A stretch of DNA of 64,000 bases from Streptomyces morookaense (GCF_013030945.1 NZ_JABBXF010000010.1:124001-188000); one strand, 5' to 3'; positions 35,037 through 43,822 are shown, counted from the stretch's first letter. Made by a program: numbers and translations. Notes: generated by a model from the letters alone, not told the origin.

Positions 35037-35116
35037 CCTCCCCGCACCCCGGGTGCACGCCCGCGCACACGAACCCCCTGTATGCCCCCCGCAGGGGCCA
35101 GGGTAGACATGGCCGC

Positions 35117-35845
35117 ATGTCAATCGCCCCACGCTGGGCCGCACTTGCCGCGGCCACCGCAGCCCTGATCGCCGTCACGGCGACCGGCTGTTCGTCCTCC
35201 GACTCCAAGAAGTCGGACGCCAAGAGCTCACCCTCCGCCCCCGCCGCCTCCAGCGGCGGCGGCAGTACCGCCGCGATCCCTGTCGGCGCCGGTCCGCAGT
35301 CCTCGTACACCGCCCAGAAGCAACCCGCCCCCGGTACCTGCCATTACCAGTACACGGCGGACAAACAGCCTCTTCCCGACCCCAAGTGCACCCCGGGTGC
35401 GACCAATCCCAAGGTCACCCAGGCCACGCTCAAGGACACGATCTGCAAGAGCGGTTACACCGCGACGATCCGTCCGCCGGTGGGCGTCACCAACAAGGAG
35501 AAGACCGCCAACGCCGAGTCGTACGGCTACAAGGGCTCGCCCCGCGACGCCGAGTACGATCACCTCATCAGCCTCCAGCTCGGCGGCGACCCCAACGACC
35601 CGCGCAACCTGTGGGTCGAGCCGCCCTCCCCCGGGCACAAGGACGGCGCCGGCCCGAACAACCCCAAGGACGTGGTCGAGACCAAGCTCAAGACCGCGAT
35701 CTGCTCGGGCAAGACGGACCTGGTCAAGGCCCAGCAGGCCATAGCGCACGACTGGACGACGGCGCTGAACACCCTCGGCATCAAGGACAGCGGCAAGGCG
35801 CCCGCGAAGGGCGTGAAGGAGACCAAGGACGCGGACGACGACTGA
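35117..35845 (+). CDS. Lipoprotein with HNH-like core
   Basis: 242 residues. A signal peptide ends in the lipobox ATGC (Cys25), then a Ser/Lys/Ala-rich tether to about residue 60. The folded part has four cysteines (75, 91, 110, 196) suited to disulfides, and EYDHLISLQLGGDPNDPRNLW at 146-166. This is the DH..LGG..N(L/W)W arrangement of HNH nucleases; the downstream KD..E..AICSG..AQQAIAHDW order also fits a small nuclease-like family seen in actinobacteria. A surface HNH protein could degrade DNA outside the cell or have lost activity. The third catalytic His of HNH is not evident. Confidence 0.7.
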   Translation: MSIAPRWAALAAATAALIAVTATGCSSSDSKKSDAKSSPSAPAASSGGGSTAAIPVGAGPQSSYTAQKQPAPGTCHYQYTADKQPLPDPKCTPGATNPKVTQATLKDTICKSGYTATIRPPVGVTNKEKTANAESYGYKGSPRDAEYDHLISLQLGGDPNDPRNLWVEPPSPGHKDGAGPNNPKDVVETKLKTAICSGKTDLVKAQQAIAHDWTTALNTLGIKDSGKAPAKGVKETKDADDD

Positions 35846-35865
35846 CCGACTGGTCGACTGACCGG

Positions 35866-36726
35866 TCAGGCCCCCAGCCGCTCCGCGAGCGCGGCGAGCA
35901 GCTCCACGACCCCGCCGGGCCCGTCGACCACCAGGTCGGCGCGCCCGGCGAGTTCCGTCACCTCACCGCTCCCGCTGCACACCAGCGTCCCCGGCACCCC
36001 TTCCGTCCGCAGCTTCTCGACGGCTCCGAAGGCGGCGAGGTCGCCGAGGTCGTCCCCGGCGTAGAGCACGGATCCGGCGCCCGTCTCGCGGACGTAGTCG
36101 GCGAGGGCGACGCCCTTGTCCATGCCGGGCGGGCGCAGTTCCAGCACCAGGCGGCCCGGTTCGACGATCAGGCCGTGCCGCTCGGCGAGTTCGGCGAGCG
36201 GGGCGCGCAGCGCCTCGAAGGCGGCCTGGGGGTCGGGGGCGCGGCGGGTGTGGACGGCGACGGCGCGGCCGCCCTTGTTCTCGATGTGCGCCGTCTCGAT
36301 CCAGGTGCCGCGCCAGGCGCCGGACCGGTCGAGCACGCCGGGGAGCTCGGCCTGGACGGCCGCGACGCCGGGGTGCGGGGCGGGTGCGTGGACGGTGCCG
36401 GTGACGGCGTCCCAGCGCTCGGCGCCGTAGTGGCCGAGGACGACGAGGCGCTCCAGGCCGGGGACGCCGGCGAACCCGCCGTAGCGGACGGCGACGCCGG
36501 CCGGGCGGCCGGTGACCACGGCGACCGAGCCCAGGTGCGGGGCGAGCCGGGCGAGGGCCGGCACGGCTCCGGGGTGGGCGCGGGCCTGTTCGGGGTCGGG
36601 CACGATCGGTGCGAGCGTGCCGTCGAAGTCGAGCGCGACGACTGCCCGTTCGGGCCGTGCCAGCAGTGCGGCCAGGCCGTCGCGGCCGGCGGACGTCACG
36701 GGTTCCGGGAGGGGATGGCTGCCCAT
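35866..36726 (-). CDS. otsB: Trehalose-6-phosphate phosphatase
   Basis: 286 residues, HAD superfamily. VVALDFDGTLAPIV (nucleophile Asp33 region), VAVVTGRPAG, ENKGGRAVAVHTRRAP in the cap, GMDKGVALADY, and YAGDDLGDLAAF mark the OtsB family. It dephosphorylates trehalose-6-phosphate to trehalose. It reads towards the HNH lipoprotein gene and ends 20 bases from it. ATG 36726 begins the gene. Confidence 0.93.
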   Translation of the reverse strand: MGSHPLPEPVTSAGRDGLAALLARPERAVVALDFDGTLAPIVPDPEQARAHPGAVPALARLAPHLGSVAVVTGRPAGVAVRYGGFAGVPGLERLVVLGHYGAERWDAVTGTVHAPAPHPGVAAVQAELPGVLDRSGAWRGTWIETAHIENKGGRAVAVHTRRAPDPQAAFEALRAPLAELAERHGLIVEPGRLVLELRPPGMDKGVALADYVRETGAGSVLYAGDDLGDLAAFGAVEKLRTEGVPGTLVCSGSGEVTELAGRADLVVDGPGGVVELLAALAERLGA

Positions 36727-36802
36727 ACGGCGACCCTACCGGTGCGCCCGCCGCCGGGGAGTGCGGTTGCCGCGCCCCGTACGGATCAGCCGGATCACCG
36801 GA

Positions 36803-37048
36803 TCAGCGCCGTTCGCGCCGCGCGTCCCGCAGCCGGCGCAGCCGGTTGACGGTCACGGGGTCGTGCGCGAGCGCCCGCGGATCGTCGATGAGGGCGTTGA
36901 CCAGCTGGTAGTAGCGGGCCGGGGTGATCCCCAGCCGCTCCCGCACGGCACGCTCCTTGGCGCCCGGGCCGGACCAGGCCGCCCGCTCGATGGCGAGCAC
37001 GGCCCGGTCCTGCTCGGAGAGCTCGTGCGCGTCGTCCACGGTGTCCAC
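36803..37048 (-). CDS. DUF3263 domain-containing protein
   Basis: 81 residues. ELSEQDRAVLAIERAAWSGPG, then GAKERAVRERLGITPARYYQ and a basic RRLRRLRDARRERR tail match DUF3263, a small actinobacterial family with a helix-turn-helix-like core that resembles sigma-factor region 4. DNA binding is likely but untested here. It lies nine bases from the 3' end of the solute-binding protein gene, in the same direction. Confidence 0.88.
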   Translation of the reverse strand: MDTVDDAHELSEQDRAVLAIERAAWSGPGAKERAVRERLGITPARYYQLVNALIDDPRALAHDPVTVNRLRRLRDARRERR

Positions 37049-37057
37049 CGTAGTGCC

Positions 37058-38335
37058 CTAGCCGTCCGCGTTCTCCGTGGCGTCGGCCAGCCGCTGGATC
37101 TCGGACAGGACCGAGGCCGGGTCGCCGCCCTTGCGGACGACCGCGCCGATCTTCTCCTTGATCGCCACGCTCACCTTGGCCCAGGAGACCTTGTCGGCGG
37201 GGTAGAACGAGGCGTCCTGGAGCTGGTCCAGGAACGGCCAGAGCTCGCCGTGCGCGCGGTCGTCGTGCATCGCACCGGACGCGGCGGTGGTCACCGGCAG
37301 CAGGTTGTACTGGCCGGTGAAGGACAGCACGTTGTCGCGCGAGTAGACGAAGTCGAGGAAGGGGCCGATGCTGTCGCGGTTGTTGTTCTGCTTGAACGCC
37401 ATCATCCAGTCGGCGACGCCCATGGTGGAGCGGGCCTTGCCCTTGATGCCGGGCAGCGGCGTCATGTCGAAGTCGAGGCCCTTGGCCTTGGCCTGCTGGA
37501 TCAGCGTGGGGTGGCCGTTGAGCATGCCGACGTCGCCGGCCCCGAAGGCGTCGAAGACGTCCTGGCGGTTGGTGCGCCCGGGGTCGTTGGGGCCGACGAG
37601 GTCCTTGCCGACGAGCTCGTCGCGCACCCACTCGAACGCCTTGACGTTCTCGGCGGAGTCGATCGTGTAGGCGCCGTTCTTGTCGGTGTAACCGCCGCCG
37701 CCCGCGAGCATCCACATCATGGTCTCGGCCGGGGCCTCCTCGGGACCGAGGGGCAGACCGTAGGGGATCTTCACGCCCGCGGCCTTGAGCTTGATCGCGG
37801 CGGCCTGCAGCTCGTCCCAGCTCTCGGGGGCCTTGGTGACGCCGGCCTTGGCGAAGAGCTTCTTGTTGAAGAAGAGCAGGCGGGTACTGGCGACGAACGG
37901 CAGGCCGTACTGCACCCGGTGCACCTCGCCCGCGGCGGCGATCGAGGAGATGAAGTCCGCCTGGGTGGGTATGGAGAGCAGCTGGTCGGCCGGGTAGAGC
38001 TTGCCCGCGGCGGCGAAGTCGGCGTAGGCGCCGATCTGCGCGATGTCGGGCGCCTTGCCGGCCGCGACCATGTCGGCGACCTTCTTGTCGACCTCGGTCC
38101 AGCTGTAGACCTCGACGTCGATCTTGATGCCCTTGTTCTTCGACTCGTAGTCGCGAGCGAGGGAATCCCAGTATTTCTTGGAGCTGTTGTCCTTTTTGTC
38201 GCCGTAGTCCGCTGCGACGAGCTTGAGGTGTTTGCTCCCGCCGGGACCCGAGCTGCCGCACGCCGTCAGCGCGGGCGCCAACGCCGCAGTGGCGGCACCC
38301 GCCGCCGTCAGACCCAAGAACCGCCGCCGCTGCAC
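37058..38335 (-). CDS. ABC-type extracellular sugar-binding lipoprotein
   Basis: 425 residues. MQRRRFLGLTAAGAAT is a twin-arginine-type signal, and LTAC with Cys26 is the lipobox, so it is an exported lipoprotein. GKAPDIAQIGAYADFAAAGK and FVASTRLLFFNKKLFAKAGV match family 1 solute-binding proteins for sugars. No permease or ATPase gene is adjacent, so it is an orphan binding protein. The position, divergent to an amino-sugar isomerase and close to nagKA, suggests an amino sugar or chitin fragment as ligand. Confidence 0.9.
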   Translation of the reverse strand: MQRRRFLGLTAAGAATAALAPALTACGSSGPGGSKHLKLVAADYGDKKDNSSKKYWDSLARDYESKNKGIKIDVEVYSWTEVDKKVADMVAAGKAPDIAQIGAYADFAAAGKLYPADQLLSIPTQADFISSIAAAGEVHRVQYGLPFVASTRLLFFNKKLFAKAGVTKAPESWDELQAAAIKLKAAGVKIPYGLPLGPEEAPAETMMWMLAGGGGYTDKNGAYTIDSAENVKAFEWVRDELVGKDLVGPNDPGRTNRQDVFDAFGAGDVGMLNGHPTLIQQAKAKGLDFDMTPLPGIKGKARSTMGVADWMMAFKQNNNRDSIGPFLDFVYSRDNVLSFTGQYNLLPVTTAASGAMHDDRAHGELWPFLDQLQDASFYPADKVSWAKVSVAIKEKIGAVVRKGGDPASVLSEIQRLADATENADG

Positions 38336-38503
38336 TACTGCTTCCCACCTTTGTGTGGATGGTGTGTGTTCGATGGAGACCGCGAGTCTCTCCCGCGCGC
38401 CACCTTACGGTCTAGCTCGACGGGGTCTCGCTTCGGTATCGCCCTTCCGCGAAGATCGCACCCGGATCGCACCCCGATCGCACCTCGCAAGGAGGAGCAG
38501 CAC
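38336..38503. promoter_or_regulatory. Divergent promoter region with a weak dre-like core
   Basis: 168 bases between the binding-protein gene and the SIS gene. At 38409-38415 it holds GGTCTAG, the left core of the DasR operator, but the right half (CTCGAC) is poor. A run of GATCGCACC-type direct repeats lies at about 38455-38485. DasR control is a possibility only. Confidence 0.3.
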
Positions 38504-39403
38504 ATGACGCCGATGTCCTCTACTCCCGTTTCCCGTACGGCCGTTGAGCTGGCGACACAGCCGGCCTGCTGGCGCAGGGCCGCGGCACACATCTCGTTCT
38601 CACCGGATCCCGGCGAACGGATCGCCGTGACCGGGTGCGGCACTTCGTGGTTCATGGCACAGGCGTACGCGGCCCTGCGGGAGTCCTCCGGACGGGGCGA
38701 GACGGACGCGTTCCCGTCGTCGGAGTTCCCGGCCGGGCGGCGGTACGACCGAGTTGTCGCAATCACCCGCTCCGGGACGACGACGGAGGTGCTGCGCGTC
38801 CTGGACGCGGTACGCGGCCGGATACCCACCGTGGCGATCACGGCGGACGCGGCGACGCCGGTGCGTGATGCCGCGGACGAGGCGGTGGTGCTGGACTGGG
38901 CGGACGAGCAGTCCGTCGTCCAGACCCGCTTCGCGACGACGGCCCTGGCATACCTGCGCGCGGGCCTCGGCCCCGGGGACGACGTGACCGCCGCCGCGGC
39001 CGACGCGGAGGCGGCGCTGAGGGCGCCGCTGCCGGCGGCGGCCGTGGAGGCCGAGCAGTGGACGTTCCTGGGGGCGGGCTGGACGTACGGCCTGGCGCAG
39101 GAGGCGGCACTGAAGATGCGGGAGGCGGCGGGGGCGTGGACGGAGGCGTACCCGGCGATGGAGTACCGCCACGGCCCGATCGCCGTCGCCCGTCCGGGGC
39201 GCGTGGTGTGGGCCTTCGGCCCGATGCCGGAGGGTCTGGCGGAGGACGTCGCGGGCACGGGGGCACTCCTGATCACCGGCGCCGGGGACCCGATGGCGGA
39301 CCTGGTCCGCGTCCACCGGCTCGCGGTGGCGGTGGCGGAGCGGCGCGGCTTGTCGCCGGATGCGCCGCGAGGGCTGACGCGGAGCGTGATCCTCGCCCCG
39401 TAG
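38504..39403 (+). CDS. SIS-domain sugar-phosphate isomerase/deaminase, AgaS-like
   Basis: 299 residues with two SIS domains. AVTGCGTSWFMAQAYAALRE and AITRSGTTTEVLRVLDAV form the first phosphosugar site, FLGAGWTYGLAQEAALKMRE and AYPAMEYRHGPIAV the second. This layout is shared by the GlmS C-terminal half, FrlB and AgaS. No glutaminase domain is present, so a deaminating isomerase for glucosamine- or galactosamine-6-phosphate is likely. AGGAGG lies nine bases ahead of ATG 38504. It heads the amino-sugar gene row. Confidence 0.85.
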   Translation: MTPMSSTPVSRTAVELATQPACWRRAAAHISFSPDPGERIAVTGCGTSWFMAQAYAALRESSGRGETDAFPSSEFPAGRRYDRVVAITRSGTTTEVLRVLDAVRGRIPTVAITADAATPVRDAADEAVVLDWADEQSVVQTRFATTALAYLRAGLGPGDDVTAAAADAEAALRAPLPAAAVEAEQWTFLGAGWTYGLAQEAALKMREAAGAWTEAYPAMEYRHGPIAVARPGRVVWAFGPMPEGLAEDVAGTGALLITGAGDPMADLVRVHRLAVAVAERRGLSPDAPRGLTRSVILAP

Positions 39404-39453
39404 GGGCGCGGGGCTGTACACATATGCGGCTCCGCCGCGGGGGCGCGACCACG

Positions 39454-39537
39454 GCGCCCCGTCAGGGGCGCTGGGGGCACCTCCCAGCGGTAGCTGGGGG
39501 AGGAACTGCGCGACCAGCCCCCACCGGCCCGAAGGCA
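39454..39537 (+). repeat. Dispersed intergenic hairpin repeat, copy 5
   Basis: GCGCCCCGTCAGGGGCGC, then a slightly changed CTGGGGGCACCTCCCAG hairpin, then GGGGGAGGAACTGCGCGACC. Follows the SIS gene by 50 bases. Confidence 0.75.
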
Positions 39538-39595
39538 GGGCGCCACCCCAGGGGGTCCGGGGCGCAGCCCCGGGTACCTCGGCTGTCGGCGCGTC

Positions 39596-39642
39596 GTGGT
39601 CGCTCGCGCAGTTCCCCGCGCCCCTGACGGGGCGCCGTGGTG
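39596..39642 (-). repeat. Dispersed intergenic hairpin repeat, copy 6 (inverted, short form)
   Basis: Minus-strand copy of the short form: GCGCCCCGTCAGGGGCGC then GGGGAACTGCGCGA. With copy 5 it forms an inverted pair about 60 bases apart in the 350-base gap before nagK. Confidence 0.75.
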
Positions 39643-39709
39643 GGCGCATAACGCGTCGGCACCGGCGGCGGGGCGCCGTGGTGGCCGCAGACCACATGGG
39701 CGCCCCGCG

Positions 39710-39725
39710 AGTGGACTAGACCTTT
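39710..39725. promoter_or_regulatory. DasR-type operator (dre) of nagKA
   Basis: AGTGGACTAGACCTTT matches the dre consensus at most positions, with the invariant CTAGACC core. It lies 28 bases upstream of the nagK GTG, and nagKA is a known DasR target in Streptomyces coelicolor. DasR, a GntR regulator released by glucosamine-6-phosphate, would repress nagKA from here. Confidence 0.75.
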
Positions 39726-39752
39726 CGGGTCCACCCGCGCGAAACTGTCCCC

Positions 39753-40706
39753 GTGAAACACGTCATCGCGCTCGACGTGGGCGGCACCGCCATCAAGGCC
39801 GCCCTCGTCGGAGCGGACCACGTCCTGCTGCACGAGACCCGGCGGCCCACCGGCCGCGACCAGGGCCCCGACGCAGTCGTGACCGGCATCCTCGACCTCG
39901 CAGCAGACCTCCGCGACCTCGGCGAGCGCCGCTACGGCGAGCCGCCCGCCGCCACCGGCATAGCGGTGCCCGGCATCGTCGACACCGCCGGCGGCACCGC
40001 GGTCTACGCCGCCAACCTCGGCTGGCGCGACGTCCCCCTGCGCGCCCTCCTCGCCGACCGCGTCGGCGGCCCGGTGGCCCTCGGCCACGACGTGCGCACC
40101 GGCGGCCTCGCCGAGGGCCGCATCGGCGCCGGCCGCGGCGCCGACCGCTTCCTGTTCGTGCCCCTCGGCACCGGCATCGCCGGCGCCATCGGCATCGACG
40201 GCCGCGTCGAGGAGGGCGCCAACGGCTGCGCGGGCGAGATCGGCCACGTCGCCGTCCGCCCCGGCCCCGGCGGCGAGCCGTGCGGCTGCGGCGCCCGCGG
40301 CTGCCTGGAGACGGTCGCCTCGGCGAGCGCCGTCAGCCGCGCCTGGGCCCGCGTCAGCGGCGACCCGCAGGCCGACGCCGCGGACTGTGCGAAGGCCGTC
40401 GCCGCGGGCGACCCGCGCGCGACGGCGGTCTGGGCCGAGGCCGTGAACGCCCTCGCGGACGGCCTCGTCATGGCCGTCACCCTGCTGGACCCCGGCACCC
40501 TGATCATCGGTGGCGGGCTGGCCGAGGCCGGGGAAACGTTGTTCGCACCGCTGCGTGCGGCGGTCGCGGAGCGCGTCACGTTCCAGAAGCTCCCCCACAT
40601 CGTTCCGGCGGCCCTCGGGGACACCGCCGGCTGCCTGGGCGCGGGCCTGCTCGCCTGGGACCTCATCACTCAGCACGCCACGGATGCCACGGAGGTAACC
40701 GCCTGA
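39753..40706 (+). CDS. nagK: ROK-family N-acetylglucosamine kinase
   Basis: 317 residues. ALDVGGTAIKAALVG is the ATP loop of ROK kinases, FVPLGTGIAGAIGIDG and GCAGEIGHVAV carry the substrate and catalytic-base region, and CGCGARGCLET is the zinc motif of the family. It phosphorylates GlcNAc (or another N-acetylhexosamine) at C6. GTG 39753 has no evident Shine-Dalgarno, so a leaderless mRNA is possible. Its stop overlaps the nagA start (TGATG). Confidence 0.9.
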   Translation: MKHVIALDVGGTAIKAALVGADHVLLHETRRPTGRDQGPDAVVTGILDLAADLRDLGERRYGEPPAATGIAVPGIVDTAGGTAVYAANLGWRDVPLRALLADRVGGPVALGHDVRTGGLAEGRIGAGRGADRFLFVPLGTGIAGAIGIDGRVEEGANGCAGEIGHVAVRPGPGGEPCGCGARGCLETVASASAVSRAWARVSGDPQADAADCAKAVAAGDPRATAVWAEAVNALADGLVMAVTLLDPGTLIIGGGLAEAGETLFAPLRAAVAERVTFQKLPHIVPAALGDTAGCLGAGLLAWDLITQHATDATEVTA

Positions 40707-41869
40707 TGGCCGAACGCACAGTTCTCACGGGAGCCGGGCTGGTCCTGCCCACGGGCGTGGCGGAGGAGGGGACGGCCCTCGCGGTCGAGGGCGGCCGCAT
40801 CGCGGAGATCGCACCCCGGACCACGGGCGACCGGACCCTCGACCTGTCCGGCCACTGGATCGTCCCCGGCTTCGTGGACATGCACGTCCACGGCGGCGGC
40901 GGCGCGTCCTTCTCCGCGGGCAGCGCCGAGGAGGCGCTCACCGCGATCCGCACGCACCGCGCGCACGGCACGACCACGATGGTCGCCTCCACCGTCACCG
41001 GCGACCTGGACGACCTGGCCCGGCAGGCCGCGGTCCTCTCCGAGCTCACCGAGCAGGGCGACCTGGCGGGCATCCACTTCGAGGGCCCGTTCATCTCCCC
41101 GCACCGCTGCGGCGCGCACCAGCCGGACCTGCTGCGCGACCCCGACCCGTCGGACGTGCGCAAGCTCGTCGACGCGGCGCGCGGCGCGGCGCGGATGATG
41201 ACGCTCGCGCCCGAACTACCGGGCGGCCTGGAGTCCGTCCGACTGCTCGCCGACCACGGCGTGATCGCGGCGGTCGGCCACACGGACTCCACGTACGAGG
41301 CGACGCTGGAGGCGATCGACGCGGGCGCGACCGTCGCCACGCACCTCTTCAACGCGATGCCCTCGCTGCTGCACCGCGCGCCGGGTCCGATCGCCGCGCT
41401 GCTGGAGGACGAGCGGATCACCGTCGAGCTGATCAACGACGGTACGCATCTGCACCCGTCCGTCCTGGAGCTGGCGTTCGCCCGCGCGGGCGCGGAGCGG
41501 GTCGCGTTCATCACGGACGCGATGGGCGCGGCCGGCATGAACGACGGCATGTACCCGCTCGGCCCGATGCGCGTGGAGGTCAAGGACGGCGTGGCCCGGA
41601 TCGCGGACGGCCCGACGGCGGGCTCGATCGCGGGCTCGACGCTGACGCTCGACACGGCCTTCAAGCGCGCGGTGACGATCGACGAACTCCCGGTGGAGGC
41701 CGCGGTGCAGGCCCTGTCCGCAAACCCCGCCCGCCTGCTGGGCGTTGCCGACCGGGTCGGCTCGCTGGAGCCGGGCAAGGACGCGGACCTGGTGGTGTTC
41801 GACGAGGCGTACGAGCTCGTGGGCGTGATGCGCAAGGGCACTTGGGTGGTCGCTCCCGAAGTGCGCTGA
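40706..41869 (+). CDS. nagA: N-acetylglucosamine-6-phosphate deacetylase
   Basis: 387 residues of the amidohydrolase family. FVDMHVHGGGG holds the first metal ligands, HFEGPFISPHRCGAH the catalytic-site loop, AVGHTDSTY and THLFNAM the metal histidines, and FITDAMGAAG the catalytic Asp. The end GSLEPGKDADLVVFD is typical of amidohydrolases. It makes glucosamine-6-phosphate, which is also the DasR ligand. Coupled with nagK. Confidence 0.95.
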   Translation: MAERTVLTGAGLVLPTGVAEEGTALAVEGGRIAEIAPRTTGDRTLDLSGHWIVPGFVDMHVHGGGGASFSAGSAEEALTAIRTHRAHGTTTMVASTVTGDLDDLARQAAVLSELTEQGDLAGIHFEGPFISPHRCGAHQPDLLRDPDPSDVRKLVDAARGAARMMTLAPELPGGLESVRLLADHGVIAAVGHTDSTYEATLEAIDAGATVATHLFNAMPSLLHRAPGPIAALLEDERITVELINDGTHLHPSVLELAFARAGAERVAFITDAMGAAGMNDGMYPLGPMRVEVKDGVARIADGPTAGSIAGSTLTLDTAFKRAVTIDELPVEAAVQALSANPARLLGVADRVGSLEPGKDADLVVFDEAYELVGVMRKGTWVVAPEVR

Positions 41870-41886
41870 TTGTCGCCCCACTTCGG

Positions 41887-41931
41887 CAGCGGCGGCGGGC
41901 CCGGGGGGACTGGGCCTGCCGCCGCTGTTTT
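41887..41931 (+). terminator. Intrinsic terminator after nagA
   Basis: CAGCGGCGGCGGGCCC at 41887-41902 pairs (one G-U) with 41912-41927 and is followed by TTTT, one of the few terminators in the window with a U-tract. Confidence 0.88.
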
Positions 41932-42004
41932 GGCATGATCGCTCGCGCAACTGACGCAACTGACGCAACGACGCACCGGTGCGAGAGATGTGAGAGAGAC
42001 GCAG

Positions 42005-42919
42005 ATGATCCTCACGGTCACGCTCAACGCCGCGCTCGACCTGACGTACCGCGTCCCGCGGCTGCTCCCGCACACCGAGCACCGCGTCGACCGGTCCGCC
42101 GAACGGCCCGGCGGCAAGGGCCTGAACGTGGCGCGTGTGCTGGCCGCGCTGGGCCACGACGCGGTGGTCACCGGCTTCGCCGGCGGTCCGACGGGCGAGA
42201 CCCTGCGGCGCCTTCTCGCGGAGACGGCGCCCGGCGTGACCGATGCCCTCGCCTCCATATCCGGGACCACCCGCCGCACGGTCGCCGTCGTCGACGAGTC
42301 GACGGGTGACACGACACAGCTCAACGAGGCGGGCCCGGAGGTGACCCAGGAGGAGTGGATCGCCTTCGAGGACCGCTATGTGCGGCTGCTGGCCGGTGCG
42401 GAGGCGGTCGCGCTGTGCGGCAGTCTGCCGCCCGGCGTGCCGGTGGGGGCGTACGCGCACCTGGTGCGGCAGGCGCGGGCGCGGCAGGTGCCGGTGGTGC
42501 TGGACACCAGCGGCGAACCGCTCCGCCGCGGCATCGCCGCCCGGCCCGACCTGGTCAAGCCGAACGCGGCCGAACTGGCCGCGCTCACCGGCTCGACGGC
42601 CCCCCTGGAGGCGGCCCGCGACGCCCGCCGCCGGGGCGCCCACGCGGTGGCCGCTTCGCTGGGATCCGAGGGCATGGTGGCCGTCACCCCCGACGGCACC
42701 TGGCGGGCGACCCCGCCCCGCCCCGTGCGCGGCAACCCGACGGGCGCGGGCGACGCGGCGGTGGCCGCCCTCCTCGCGGCGTGGCACCTGCCCTGGCCGG
42801 ACCGCCTGGCACGGGCGGTGGCCCTGTCGGCGGCGACGGTGAACGCCCCGGTGGCGGGCGAGTTCGACGCGGCGCTGTACGAGGAGTTGCTGCCGAAGGT
42901 CAGGGTCACCATGGCGTGA
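42005..42919 (+). CDS. PfkB-family hexose-phosphate kinase (1-phosphofructokinase/tagatose-6-phosphate kinase type)
   Basis: 304 residues. MILTVTLNAALDLTYRVP, PGGKGLNVARVLAALG and VRGNPTGAGDAAVAALLAAW (ATP site with the catalytic Asp) are the hallmarks of the LacC/FruK branch of PfkB kinases. It phosphorylates fructose-1-phosphate or tagatose-6-phosphate. The adjoining class II aldolase, 21 bases downstream, favours the tagatose-6-phosphate role or a fructose-bisphosphate route. ATG 42005 follows GAGAGAGACGCAG. Confidence 0.88.
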   Translation: MILTVTLNAALDLTYRVPRLLPHTEHRVDRSAERPGGKGLNVARVLAALGHDAVVTGFAGGPTGETLRRLLAETAPGVTDALASISGTTRRTVAVVDESTGDTTQLNEAGPEVTQEEWIAFEDRYVRLLAGAEAVALCGSLPPGVPVGAYAHLVRQARARQVPVVLDTSGEPLRRGIAARPDLVKPNAAELAALTGSTAPLEAARDARRRGAHAVAASLGSEGMVAVTPDGTWRATPPRPVRGNPTGAGDAAVAALLAAWHLPWPDRLARAVALSAATVNAPVAGEFDAALYEELLPKVRVTMA

Positions 42920-42940
42920 CCAGAACGGAAAGGGAACCGC

Positions 42941-43783
42941 ATGCCCCTCGTCCGCACCGCAGACCTCATGACCGCAGGCGGAGCCGTAACCGCCTTCAAC
43001 GTCATCACCGTCGAACACGCCGAAGCGATCGCGGCCGGAGCCGAGGCGGCGGGCGCCCCCGCCATCCTCCAGATCTCCGAGAACGCCGTGAAGTTCCACG
43101 GCAACCGGCTGACCCCCATCGCCGCCGCCACCGCGGCCGTGGCCCGCGCCTCGACCGCGCGCCTGGCCCTGCACCTCGACCACGTCGAGAGCACGGACCT
43201 CCTGCACGCCGCCCACACGCACGACTTCAGCTCGGTCATGTTCGACGCGTCGAAGCTCCCCTACGCCGACAACGTCAAATCAACGGCGGCCGCGGCCCGT
43301 TGGGCGCACGACCGCGGCCTGTGGCTGGAAGCGGAACTGGGCCGCATCGGCGGCAAGGCGGGGGACGCCCACACCCCCGGCATCCGCACCGACCCCACGG
43401 AGGCGGCCGCATACGCGGCGGAGACGGGCATCGACGCCCTGGCGGTAGCGGTAGGCAGCACCCACGCGATGACGACCCGCACGGCCACCCTCGACCACAC
43501 CCTGATCACCGAACTCCGCACAGCGGTCCCGGTCCCCCTGGTCCTCCACGGCTCCTCCGGCGTACCGGACCACGAACTCCGCCGCGCGGTGGCCTCAGGC
43601 ATGACGAAAATCAACGTGGGCACGGCCCTCAACACGGCCTTCACGGGCGCGATCCGCGCCTTCCTGGAGGCCCACCCGTCGACGGTCGACCCGCGCGGGT
43701 ACCTCGCCGACGCCCGCAAGGCGATGGCGACGACGGTGGCGAACTTCCTGCGGGCGGTCAGTTGCCCCACCAGCACATACTGA
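42941..43783 (+). CDS. Class II fructose/tagatose-bisphosphate aldolase
   Basis: 280 residues, zinc-dependent aldolase of the GatY/KbaY/AgaY group: AFNVITVEHAEAI at the start, LHLDHVES with the metal His, AVAVGSTHAM and VLHGSSGVPDHEL for the zinc and phosphate sites, KINVGTALN near the end. It splits tagatose- or fructose-1,6-bisphosphate to two triose phosphates. It ends the amino-sugar row; a strong hairpin follows directly. Confidence 0.9.
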   Translation: MPLVRTADLMTAGGAVTAFNVITVEHAEAIAAGAEAAGAPAILQISENAVKFHGNRLTPIAAATAAVARASTARLALHLDHVESTDLLHAAHTHDFSSVMFDASKLPYADNVKSTAAAARWAHDRGLWLEAELGRIGGKAGDAHTPGIRTDPTEAAAYAAETGIDALAVAVGSTHAMTTRTATLDHTLITELRTAVPVPLVLHGSSGVPDHELRRAVASGMTKINVGTALNTAFTGAIRAFLEAHPSTVDPRGYLADARKAMATTVANFLRAVSCPTSTY

Positions 43784-43808
43784 AGGGCCCGACGTCCGGT
43801 CGGGCCCT
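43784..43808 (+). terminator. Terminator of the PfkB-aldolase unit
   Basis: AGGGCCCGAC (43784-43793) with its complement at 43799-43808 and a five-base loop, starting one base after the stop codon. It also lies close to the end of the opposing CBM gene. Confidence 0.8.
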
Positions 43809-43822
43809 CGGCTTCGTCACCG

